Source: JAEKLB01 sp050249235
Lineage (GTDB): Bacteria; Actinomycetota; Acidimicrobiia; Acidimicrobiales; CADCSY01
NCBI GenBank assembly: GCA_050249235.1
Contig: JBFWQW010000010.1
Coordinates: 1-48,700, forward strand
Length of the DNA: 48,700 bases
Direction: 5' to 3'
The notes under the pieces are model-generated. The model was not told where the DNA came from. It saw only the letters and a program-made list of their open reading frames with translations, and searched no databases. The stretch's first letter is position 1; every line of letters starts with the position of its first letter. Shown piece by piece: positions 24,079 to 31,095 of this stretch. Position numbers and translations under genes: made by a program.

Positions 24079-24094
24079 GTGACCGCTTCGTGAC
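24079..24094 (+). promoter_or_regulatory. GTGAC-N6-GTGAC direct-repeat site 4
   Basis: Plus-strand GTGAC half-sites 11 bp apart, 84 bp from the STAS 3 start and 131 bp before the pilin-like TTG start. Sites 3 and 4 share the longer form CTGTGACCSNTTCGTGACG. If the site-to-transcript distance is as at sites 1-3, the pilin message would have a leader of about 100 nt. Confidence 0.7.
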
Positions 24095-24127
24095 GGAGCG
24101 CCACGAGGTCGGGGCGTCGGCGGGAGG

Positions 24128-24202
24128 CCGCCGTCAAGTCGGCGGTGTCACCCTCCGATAGTTCGTCCGACGAACCGTTGCCTGAGGACAGGTGTCCTCG
24201 GG
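24128..24202 (+). promoter_or_regulatory. Candidate structured leader of the pilin-like gene
   Basis: Three dyads follow one another: CCGCCG/CGGCGG with a 6-nt loop (24128-24145), the perfect 15-bp palindrome GTTCGTCCGACGAAC (24161-24175), and a hairpin of GAGGAC/GTCCTC extended by three more pairs around an AGGT loop (24181-24202). The ribosome-binding site GAGAGGAG follows at 24211. A 27-codon frame (GTG 24145 to TGA 24226-24228) ends by overlapping the TTG start as TTGA. Confidence 0.45.
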
Positions 24203-24224
24203 CCGGCGACGAGAGGAGTGCACG

Positions 24225-24914
24225 TTGACGGCTGAACACGCACGGGGGCGTCGAGCGCCTGACGGCGGCTTCACCCTGGTCGAGGTCATGGTCGTCGTGC
24301 TCATCCTGGCGGTGTTGATCGCCATGGCCGTCCCGACCTTCGTCGGAGGCCGGTCCCGCTCCCAGGACGTCGCGGCGAGGGCCAACCTCGACATCGCCGC
24401 CACGGCCGCCCGGCTGGTGGGCTCGGAGGAGTCGCTCGCCCTCGTCACCAAGGCCGCGCTCCAGTCGATGGAGCCCAGCCTGAGCTGGAACGACGAGGAC
24501 GTGGCGTCGAACGGACCCACGGAGATCGCCTGGAGCACCGGACCCGATCCCGAGCCGACGAACCTCGTCGTCGTGGTCAAGTCGGCGTCGGGGACGGCCT
24601 TTTACCAGGTCCAGAGCGAGGTGCCGCTCCTCGGCACCGGCGGGGCCAGGACCGCCTTCATCCTCAGCGGGAGCTTCGACGCCGGAGGCGGGGTGGCCGC
24701 CTCTCCCGACAACGCCCGGCGGGCGGCACGGGGGGAGGCACCGGCCCCGTCCGAGGGGGCGCCGGGCCCGACCGAGGGAGAACCGGCCGTCCCGACCACG
24801 ACCACGCTGGGGCCGACGACGACCACCGTTGCGCCGACCACCACGACCACGGTCCCGGCGTGCAAGGGGAAGAAGGTGTACGACCCGGTGAAGAAGAAGT
24901 GCAGGAAGCCCTAG
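24225..24914 (+). CDS. Type IV pilin-like protein with Thr-rich stalk and basic disulfide tail
   Basis: A 229-residue protein with a class III signal: the short basic leader ends GG, then FTLVEVMVVVLILAVLIAM. Prepilin peptidase would cut between Gly15 and Phe16; the conserved Glu5 of the mature form is Glu20. The body (about 45-165) is a globular pilin-like domain (SEESLALVTKAAL; PTNLVVVVKSASG). After an Ala/Pro/Glu stretch there is a low-complexity PTTTT linker and a tail with Cys213 and Cys226 flanking a Lys-rich loop. No pilin assembly ATPase, platform or peptidase gene is in the window, so it is an orphan pilin or pseudopilin. TTG 24225 is preferred for its GAGAGGAG site 6 bp upstream; GTG 24192 is in frame. 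Confidence 0.8.
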   Translation: MTAEHARGRRAPDGGFTLVEVMVVVLILAVLIAMAVPTFVGGRSRSQDVAARANLDIAATAARLVGSEESLALVTKAALQSMEPSLSWNDEDVASNGPTEIAWSTGPDPEPTNLVVVVKSASGTAFYQVQSEVPLLGTGGARTAFILSGSFDAGGGVAASPDNARRAARGEAPAPSEGAPGPTEGEPAVPTTTTLGPTTTTVAPTTTTTVPACKGKKVYDPVKKKCRKP

Positions 24915-24987
24915 CGCGGGGCGGTCGAGCGCCTCGATCGCGTCCGGCCTGATCCTCCGCGGCCGTCGTCGCCGCGAACGCCCCGTC

Positions 24988-25028
24988 GCCGGTCTCGGGG
25001 CCTTCCGGGCCGGGCCGCCCGGACCGGC
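24988..25028. terminator. Hairpin between convergent pilin-like and MarR 2 genes
   Basis: GCCGGTC (24988-24994) pairs with GACCGGC (25022-25028) around a GC-rich inner region that can pair further. It lies in the 192-bp gap between the two convergent 3' ends; nothing else was seen in the gap. Confidence 0.4.
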
Positions 25029-25106
25029 GTAGGGCCCATCGGGCGCCCGATCGGCAAGTCGTCCTCGCTCGGGTCCAGCGTCCACCGGCACCCGGGCAGG
25101 TGCGGG

Positions 25107-25679
25107 TCAGGTTGTCCAGCCGAGCTTCCACGCGCTGTCGGGGAGCTCGCCGGCGGCGACCCCGAAGCGCTCGAAGGCGGTGGAGAGCTGCCGCCGCTCC
25201 TCGGCCGACATCCGTTCGAGGATCCGGGCGATCTCGTCGCGACGTCGCCTCGTCACCGCCGCCAGGAGGCTGCGGGCGTCCGGGGTCAGCGCCACCGTGA
25301 TCGTCCGCCGACTCGTGGGCGAGGTGGCCCGCCGGACCAGGCCCTTGGCGGCGAGACGGTCGCAGAGGCGGGTTGCCGTCGACGGGTGCACGGCCAGGGC
25401 AGCGGCGAGGGCGCCGACGTTCGTCGTGCCACGTTCCGCCAGCACGACGAGCGCCCGGTACTGCGCCAGGGTGAGGACGTCCTCCGTCGCTGCCAGCGAC
25501 CGGGCCGCGACCCCGACGAGCGCCCGCGACACGGTGATCACGACGCTGACCTCGTCGGCCTCGTCGGCCTCGTCGGCCTCGTCGGCCTCGTCGACCGGGT
25601 CGGCGTCGCTGCTCCCCGCGTTCAAGCGGCCATCCTCGCGGACGGTGCCGGGGCACCGGCGCACCGGGTCGGGTCCCAC
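25107..25679 (-). CDS. MarR-family transcriptional regulator (MarR 2)
   Basis: A MarR winged-helix protein closely resembling MarR 1: SRALVGVAARSLAATEDV, then YRALVVLAERGTTNVGALAAAL, recognition helix HPSTATRLCDRLAAKGLVRR (family anchor shared with MarR 1) and wing SPTSRRTITVALT. The N-terminal 45 residues are unusual: an acidic EADEADEADEADE run encoded by a 9-bp tandem repeat. I give the longest form, GTG 25679; TTG 25625, after GAGGAT, is another start and would still include the acidic run. It is divergent from nhaA 1 across about 65 bp and probably controls it. Confidence 0.88.
   Translation of the reverse strand: MGPDPVRRCPGTVREDGRLNAGSSDADPVDEADEADEADEADEVSVVITVSRALVGVAARSLAATEDVLTLAQYRALVVLAERGTTNVGALAAALAVHPSTATRLCDRLAAKGLVRRATSPTSRRTITVALTPDARSLLAAVTRRRRDEIARILERMSAEERRQLSTAFERFGVAAGELPDSAWKLGWTT
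25551..25595. repeat. 9-bp tandem repeat in MarR 2
   Basis: Four perfect copies of CTCGTCGGC and a fifth with one change (CTCGTCGAC) run from 25551 to 25595. They encode the acidic DEA repeat at the MarR 2 N-terminus in the opposite strand. Slippage would add or remove three residues at a time without a frameshift. Confidence 0.9.
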
Positions 25680-25744
25680 CCGGTTCCGTCCGGCGTCACC
25701 TTGCGTTCACGAGGGCGAAACAGCCATGCGGGACGAGTCTGCTT

Positions 25745-27100
25745 GTGTTGACCGGCGTGGCGGTGACCGACGATGCCAGGCCGTCGTGGAGCGAGTCGGG
25801 CCGGTTCCTGCCGCGGCAGGTCGTCCGCCCGACGCTGGAGTTCTTCCAGGTCGAGGCCTCCGGCGGCATCGTCATGCTGGTGGCGGCGATCGCCGCGCTC
25901 GGCTGGGCGAACTCGCCCTGGCAGGCGAGCTACGCCACCTTCTGGGAGACCGAGGCCGCGATCCACGTCGGCGGGCTGGTCCACCTCGACCTGGACCTGC
26001 GGGCGTGGGTGGGCGACGGCCTGATGGCCGTCTTCTTCCTCGTCGTCGGCCTCGAGATCAAGCGGGAGCTGGTGGTCGGCGAGCTGCGGGATCGCCGGGC
26101 CGCCGCCCTCCCGGCGCTGGCCGCGCTCGGGGGGATGGCCGTGCCGGCGCTCATCTTCCTGGCCTTCAACCTGGGTGGGGCCGGCGCCCACGGCTGGGGG
26201 ATCCCGATGGCGACGGACATCGCCTTCGCGGCCGCCGTCGTCTCCCTGCTCGGGGACCGGGTCCCGTCCGGGGCCAAGATGTTCCTCCTGACCCTGGCCG
26301 TCGTGGACGACCTCGGCGCGATCGTCGTGATCGCGATCTTCTACACGTCCGACCTGGCCCTCGGCTGGCTCGGCCTGGCGTTCGGCACCGTCGTCGTCGC
26401 CTACCTGATCCAGCGGGCCGACGTCCGCTCGCTGATCCCGTTCGCCACCCTCGGCGTCACCTGCTGGTACGCCCTCCACGAGTCGGGCGTCCACCCGACG
26501 ATCGCCGGTGTGGCCTTCGGGCTGCTGTGCCCGGCCTACTCCTTCTACGACCCGGCCCGCTTCGGTCCCCGGGCCAGGGCGATCGTCGACGGCGTCGTCG
26601 ACGCCCGTGGTGACGACCAGCCGCGGCTCCGGGACCTGCAGCGACTGGCGACGGAGTCGGTTCCGCCGCTCGACCGGATCGTGCACCGGCTCGGTCCGTG
26701 GGTGAGCTTCGTGATCGTGCCCCTCTTCGCGCTGGCCAGCGCCGGCGTCCACCTCACCGGGGAGGCCCTCCGCGACGCCCCGGGGAACCGGGTCGTGCTG
26801 GGCGTCGCCGTCGGCCTGGTGGTCGGCAAGACCCTCGGCATCCTGACGGCCAGCCGGCTGGCGGTCCGCCTCGGGATCGGGCGCCTGCCGGACCAGACGG
26901 GCTGGTCGCACGTCCTGGGCCTGGCCGCCACCGCAGGCATCGGGTTCACGGTCGCCATCTTCGTGACCGGGCTCTCCTTCGAGCAGGCCGGGCTGGCCGA
27001 CCAGGCCAAGATCGGCATCCTGGCCGGCTCGGCGTTCGCCGGCGTGCTCGGCTACGGGGTCCTGCGCCGCGTGGCCGGCAAGGCGACCGCCCGGGCCTGA
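25745..27100 (+). CDS. nhaA: Na+/H+ antiporter NhaA (copy 1)
   Basis: A 451-residue NhaA-type antiporter exchanging cytosolic Na+ for H+. The ion-binding pair is Asp188-Asp189 in VVDDLGAI, with PMATDIAFA (the TM4 Asp) before it. FFLVVGLEIKREL, WYALHESGVHPTIAGV and the TM11-12 stretch AGIGFTVAIFVTGLSF match the family. The loop between TM8 and TM9 is long and charged (DARGDDQPRLRDLQRL), as usual in actinobacterial NhaA. GTG 25745 has GGACGAG 7 bp upstream; GTGs at 25757 and 25763 are alternatives. It is followed 142 bp later by a second nhaA in the same orientation. Confidence 0.95.
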   Translation: MLTGVAVTDDARPSWSESGRFLPRQVVRPTLEFFQVEASGGIVMLVAAIAALGWANSPWQASYATFWETEAAIHVGGLVHLDLDLRAWVGDGLMAVFFLVVGLEIKRELVVGELRDRRAAALPALAALGGMAVPALIFLAFNLGGAGAHGWGIPMATDIAFAAAVVSLLGDRVPSGAKMFLLTLAVVDDLGAIVVIAIFYTSDLALGWLGLAFGTVVVAYLIQRADVRSLIPFATLGVTCWYALHESGVHPTIAGVAFGLLCPAYSFYDPARFGPRARAIVDGVVDARGDDQPRLRDLQRLATESVPPLDRIVHRLGPWVSFVIVPLFALASAGVHLTGEALRDAPGNRVVLGVAVGLVVGKTLGILTASRLAVRLGIGRLPDQTGWSHVLGLAATAGIGFTVAIFVTGLSFEQAGLADQAKIGILAGSAFAGVLGYGVLRRVAGKATARA

Positions 27101-27113
27101 CGTCGGCACATGA

Positions 27114-27141
27114 GGGCGCCCGGATCCGGGCGGAGGCGCCC
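27114..27141. terminator. Hairpin after nhaA copy 1
   Basis: GGGCGCC (27114-27120) pairs with GGCGCCC (27135-27141), and the loop contains the palindrome CCCGGATCCGGG. It begins 14 bp after the nhaA 1 stop, so it may terminate or attenuate transcription before nhaA 2. Confidence 0.5.
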
Positions 27142-27241
27142 GTGGCGGCGGCGATCGACCCCGGCACGTAGTGTGCGGTCGCTCGAGGCGCGCCGGGAAG
27201 TCTGGTCGGCAACGATCCTTCCCGACCCCGAGGAGCTGCCC

Positions 27242-28552
27242 GTGGCACCCAACCGAACCAGCCTGTCCAAGCTGTCGCTGCGCGGCGGCGGGCCGCTCCG
27301 GGCCTTCCTGACGACCGAGCTCGCCGGCGGGGTGGTGCTGCTCGTCGCGACGATCGCTGCGCTGGTGTGGGCGAACTCGCCCTGGCACGCCGGCTACGAG
27401 ACGTTGTGGCACACGGTGGTGGACGTCGGCATCGGCGCCCACCGGTTCGAGCTCGACCTCCGCGAGTGGGTGAACGACGGGCTGATGGCGATCTTCTTCC
27501 TCGTCGTCGGGGTCGAGATCAAGCGGGAGCTCGTGCACGGCGAGCTCCGGGACCCGCGCCGGGCGGCGCTCCCGGTGCTCGCTGCCGTCGGGGGCATGGT
27601 CGTCCCCGCCATCCTCTACGCCGCGATCAACGTCGGGGGCGACGGCGCCGAGGGATGGGCCATCCCGATGGCCACGGACATCGCCTTCGCCCTCGGCGTC
27701 CTCGCGCTGGTCGCGCCCCGGGCGCCCTCGGCGTTGCGCCTGTTCCTCCTGACGTTGGCCATCGTCGACGACATCGGCGCCATCGTCGTCATCGCCGTCT
27801 TCTACTCGTCGGGCCTGCACCTGGGATGGCTGCTGGCCGCTGTGGGGGCGTTGCTGTCCGTGTACCTCTTCCGCCGGAACGGCCTGCACTACCCGCCGAT
27901 CTTCGTCGTGCTGGGTGTGTTCACGTGGTTCGCGCTCCACGAGAGCGGTGTGCACGCCACCTTGGCCGGGGTGGCCATGGGGCTGCTGGCTCCCGCCGCG
28001 CCCCTGCTCGGCCCGTCCGACCTCGAGGCCCGCGCCGACGAGCTGCTCGACGTCTCGAGCCCACGGGCGGCGAAGGCGACCACGCAGCTCGTCCGGCAGT
28101 CGATCTCCCGGCTCGAGTGGCTCGAGTACGGCCTCCATCCCTGGTCGAGCCTCTTGATCGTGCCGCTGTTCGCCCTCGCCAACGCCGGCGTCCGGCTCGG
28201 TGGGGCGGACGCCCTCGACAGCGTGACCTCGTCGGTGGCGACCGGGGTGGTCGTGGGACTCGTCGTCGGCAAGTTGGTCGGCATCACCGGGGCGGCATGG
28301 CTCGCCTGCCACTTCGGCGTCGCCCGGCGCGACCCGCAGCTCCGGTGGTTGGACATCCTCGGGGTGGCGGCGCTGGGTGGCATCGGCTTCACCGTGTCGC
28401 TCTTCATCACCGAGCTCGCCTTCGACGACGCCCGGATCACGGACCAGGCGAAGCTCGGCATCCTGGCCGCGTCGGTGCTCGCCTCGATGCTCGGGGCGCT
28501 CGTGCTCCGCTCGACGGGGGCCGGGCGGTCCGTCGACGGTCAGCCGGCCTGA
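27242..28552 (+). CDS. nhaA: Na+/H+ antiporter NhaA (copy 2)
   Basis: A 436-residue NhaA antiporter, clearly homologous to copy 1 but diverged along its whole length. It has the Asp176-Asp177 pair in IVDDIGAI, PMATDIAFALG, FFLVVGVEIKREL, WFALHESGVHATLAGV and GGIGFTVSLFITELAF. GTG 27242 is preceded by GAGGAG with 7-bp spacing; a longer frame from 27110 is not supported. A hairpin between the two copies, and a separate ribosome-binding site, suggest independent expression control. The 3' end nearly meets the convergent LigD-type gene. Confidence 0.95.
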   Translation: MAPNRTSLSKLSLRGGGPLRAFLTTELAGGVVLLVATIAALVWANSPWHAGYETLWHTVVDVGIGAHRFELDLREWVNDGLMAIFFLVVGVEIKRELVHGELRDPRRAALPVLAAVGGMVVPAILYAAINVGGDGAEGWAIPMATDIAFALGVLALVAPRAPSALRLFLLTLAIVDDIGAIVVIAVFYSSGLHLGWLLAAVGALLSVYLFRRNGLHYPPIFVVLGVFTWFALHESGVHATLAGVAMGLLAPAAPLLGPSDLEARADELLDVSSPRAAKATTQLVRQSISRLEWLEYGLHPWSSLLIVPLFALANAGVRLGGADALDSVTSSVATGVVVGLVVGKLVGITGAAWLACHFGVARRDPQLRWLDILGVAALGGIGFTVSLFITELAFDDARITDQAKLGILAASVLASMLGALVLRSTGAGRSVDGQPA

Positions 28553-28554
28553 CC
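28538..28554. terminator. Hairpin between convergent nhaA 2 and LigD-type genes
   Basis: GGTCAG/CTGACC with a CCGGC loop overlaps the nhaA 2 stop codon; the convergent gene ends 18 bp farther on. It could stop transcription from both sides. Confidence 0.4.
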
Positions 28555-28571
28555 GGGGCCGTGCCCTGCCG

Positions 28572-29591
28572 TCAGCCCTTGGGCCTTCGGGCCCGGCTCG
28601 GGGCGACGCGGGGCGGCTCGTCGGGCTGTTTGGGGTAGACGGGCGGCCAGGGCGCGTCGTGCAGGCCGGCGGCCCGGTCGCGCTCGTGCAGCTCGAGGAT
28701 GGGATCGAGCGTCTGGGGGACGGCCCCGGCCCACGGGTCGCCGACGGTCGCGAGCCGGGCCGGCAGCGTGGCGATGGTCAGGTCGTCGGGGTGGAGGTCG
28801 TCGATCTCGTCCCACCCCACGGGGGTCGACACGGCCGCGTTGGGCCGGGCCCGCACGGACCAGGCGCCGAAGACCGTCTTGTGGGGGGCGTTCTGGTTGA
28901 AGTCCACGAAGATCCGTTCGCCCCGCTCCTCCTTCCACCACGCCGCCGTGAGCAGGTCGGGCCGCCGCCGCTCGAGCTCGCGGGCCACGGCGACCGCCGC
29001 GCTTCGCACCTGGTACGGATCCCACCTCGGCTCGAGGCGGACGTAGACGTGCAGGCCCCGGTTGCCGGTGGTCTTGGGCAGGCCGACCATGCCGAGCTCC
29101 TCCAGCAGGCTCCGCACCTCCCGGGCGGCGGGCCGGATGTGGCGGACGAAGTCGGTCCCGGGTTGGGGGTCGAGGTCGATGCGCAGCTCGTCGGCGTGCT
29201 CCTGGTCGTCGGCCCGGCTCGGCCACACGTGGAAGCCGATGCACCCGAGGTTCACGGCCCAGACCACGTGGGCGAGGTCGGCTGCCACCAGGGCATCGGA
29301 GGTGGTGCCGTTGGGGGTGCTCACCACGGCCGTCTCCAACCACTCGGGAGCGTCCTTCGGCACCCGCTTTTGGAAGAAGGACGGTCCCTCGGCGCCGTTC
29401 GGGAACCGCTGCATGAGCACCGGCCGGCCGCCCATGGCCCGCAGGATCGGCTCGCCGACCCGGAGGTAGTGGTCGACCAGGTCGCCCTTGGTCTCGCCCC
29501 GCTCGGAGAAGAAGACCTTGTCGGCGCTGGTGACTTTCACCGTCCGCCCGTCGAGCTCCAGCTGGCGCGTCTCGCCCGTCGCCTTCGGCAC
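28572..29591 (-). CDS. LigD-type polymerase domain protein (AEP primase-polymerase)
   Basis: A 339-residue stand-alone polymerase domain like that of bacterial NHEJ ligase D. It opens with VTSADKVFFSERGETKGDLV (anchor), has the template- and 5'-phosphate-binding VLMQRFPNGAEG and FFQKRVP, the metal-binding DLDPQPG motif, SGRG-equivalent TTGNRGLHVYV, and a late FVDFNQNAPHKT. It likely adds nucleotides or ribonucleotides at break ends. There is no ligase or nuclease domain in the protein, and no ku gene in the window, so partners must be elsewhere. GTG 29591; 37 bp downstream of the acyl-CoA dehydrogenase on the same strand. Confidence 0.92.
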   Translation of the reverse strand: MPKATGETRQLELDGRTVKVTSADKVFFSERGETKGDLVDHYLRVGEPILRAMGGRPVLMQRFPNGAEGPSFFQKRVPKDAPEWLETAVVSTPNGTTSDALVAADLAHVVWAVNLGCIGFHVWPSRADDQEHADELRIDLDPQPGTDFVRHIRPAAREVRSLLEELGMVGLPKTTGNRGLHVYVRLEPRWDPYQVRSAAVAVARELERRRPDLLTAAWWKEERGERIFVDFNQNAPHKTVFGAWSVRARPNAAVSTPVGWDEIDDLHPDDLTIATLPARLATVGDPWAGAVPQTLDPILELHERDRAAGLHDAPWPPVYPKQPDEPPRVAPSRARRPKG

Positions 29592-29628
29592 CCGTCGACG
29601 GTACGTCGTCGTGGGGGTGGCGTCCGGC

Positions 29629-30954
29629 TCAGTGGCTGCGGGGCACCTCTCGGAACGGCACGCCCTTGAAGGGGTCGGGTTCCCGGGCCAGGCCGAGCAC
29701 CCGCTCGCCCACGATGTTGCGCTGGATCTGGTCGCTGCCGCCGTAGATCGGCGCGGCGGTGGCGAACAGCGCCTGCTCGACCAGGTCGGCGTGGTCGGCG
29801 ATGCCGCTGGTGGCGGCCAGCTGCTCGGCGCCGTCCTCCGAGTAGGCGTGCAGCGTGCCGTGGGCGCCGAGGACGTCGAAGGTGAGGGCCCGACCGAGCC
29901 GGCTGGCGTGGCTGGCGAGCATCTTGGCGATGTTCGGCGAGCCCGGCAGCTCACTGCCGGCGGCGGCCGCGGCCCGGGCTCGTTGCGCCGTCCACGTGTT
30001 GAGCTGCTCGAGCGTGTGCAGCCGGGCCAGGTCCTGGCGCACGACCGGGTGCCGGCTGCGGCCGTTGGCCCCGGCCAGCCCGGCCAGGCGCTGCGAGGTG
30101 CTCTGCCGGGCGGGCGCGGTCGTGGTGTTCGTGGCGGTCGGGGTCGGGGGCGCCAGGTCGCCGGCCCGGCGGTCGAGGTCGCCCCGGCTCCCCGCGCGGG
30201 CGCTCCACCGGGGGCCGTCGCCGGCCGACAGGTTCCGCTCGTGGAACAGCGTGGTGTTGGCGGCGGCCCACCCCTTCCCCTCGCCGCCGATCAGGTCGCG
30301 CTGGTGGACCCGGGCGCCGTCGAGGAAGACCTCGCAGAAGAAGTCCCGCCCCGTCATCTCCTTCAGCGGGCGGATGTCGACGCCGGGCTGGTCGAGGTCG
30401 AACGCGAAGTAGGAGATGCCGGCGTGCTTGGCCACGTCGGGGTTGGTGCGGGCCAGCAGGATGCCGTGGTCGGCCGACTCCGCCCCCGAGGTCCACACCT
30501 TCTGGCCGGTGACGACCCACTCGTCGCCGTCCCGCTCGGCCCGGGTGGCGAGGCTGGGTAGGTCGGAGCCGCTGCCCGGCTCGCTGAAGAGCTGGCAGTA
30601 GTTCACCCGTCCCTCGAGGATCGGCGGCAGCAGCCGGGCCCGCTGCTCGTCGTCGCCGTGGTCGAGGATCGTCGGCCCGAGCATCACGATGCCGGCGCCG
30701 CCCGGCAGGGCGACGGTGCCGGCCTCGCGGAGCACCCGGTCGACGGTGGCGGCGTCGGCCCGGCCGAGGCCCCGGCCGAACCACTCGACCGGCCAGTTCA
30801 CGGCCGACCATCGACCCTCGGCCAACCGCCGCCACCAGGCCCGCACGGTCAGGTCCGGGTCCCAGTGCTCGGCCAGCCAGCTGCGCAGCTCGTCCTCGAG
30901 CGAGCTCGGACCGGCCGCCGACGCCGGGGCCGGGGCCTGTCCTGCGTTCGTCAT
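29629..30954 (-). CDS. Acyl-CoA dehydrogenase with Pro/Thr-rich insert
   Basis: A 441-residue FAD-dependent acyl-CoA dehydrogenase. The N-terminal helical part (VNWPVEWFGRGLG) is followed by the FAD-binding LFSEPGSGSDLPSL and VTGQKVWTSGAESAD, and the C-terminal region ends with IYGGSDQIQRNIVGERVLGL, the family's dimer/FAD segment. Between the middle and C-terminal domains (about 255-290) there is an unusual APPTPTATNTTTAPARQ insert of roughly 25-30 residues. The expected catalytic Glu near the C-terminus is not at the common GGSxxI-proximal position I can name with certainty. ATG 30954. The 141 bp upstream to 31096 shows no gene; a TTGTCGCA box lies at 30965. Confidence 0.9.
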   Translation of the reverse strand: MTNAGQAPAPASAAGPSSLEDELRSWLAEHWDPDLTVRAWWRRLAEGRWSAVNWPVEWFGRGLGRADAATVDRVLREAGTVALPGGAGIVMLGPTILDHGDDEQRARLLPPILEGRVNYCQLFSEPGSGSDLPSLATRAERDGDEWVVTGQKVWTSGAESADHGILLARTNPDVAKHAGISYFAFDLDQPGVDIRPLKEMTGRDFFCEVFLDGARVHQRDLIGGEGKGWAAANTTLFHERNLSAGDGPRWSARAGSRGDLDRRAGDLAPPTPTATNTTTAPARQSTSQRLAGLAGANGRSRHPVVRQDLARLHTLEQLNTWTAQRARAAAAAGSELPGSPNIAKMLASHASRLGRALTFDVLGAHGTLHAYSEDGAEQLAATSGIADHADLVEQALFATAAPIYGGSDQIQRNIVGERVLGLAREPDPFKGVPFREVPRSH

Positions 30955-31095
30955 GCCCCCCACCTTGTCGCATCGGGACCGGGTGGTGGGCCCCGCCGGC
31001 CCCGGTGCCGCTCGCGGCGCTCCTGGCTCTTCGTTGAGCGGGAGGGGTACGTCGACCTCGCCGCCGGCGGGCACAGCCACCGATCGGGCCTCAGG

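Noticed and set aside
25551..25595. The 9-bp repeat as a CRISPR-like array
   Set aside because: Units are contiguous without spacers and lie in frame inside a gene.
25694..25710. A GTCAC...TTCAC pair upstream of nhaA 1 as a fifth direct-repeat site
   Set aside because: The half-sites are 12 bp apart rather than 11 and one does not match, so it does not fit the pattern of the four exact sites.
25680..25744. A riboswitch before nhaA 1
   Set aside because: The gap is only 65 bp, with no convincing stems and no match to ion-sensing motifs I know.
25622..28312. A long minus-strand frame antisense to the nhaA genes
   Set aside because: Its composition (runs of Gly, Arg, Asp, Glu) is a shadow of the two NhaA genes, which have clear family motifs.
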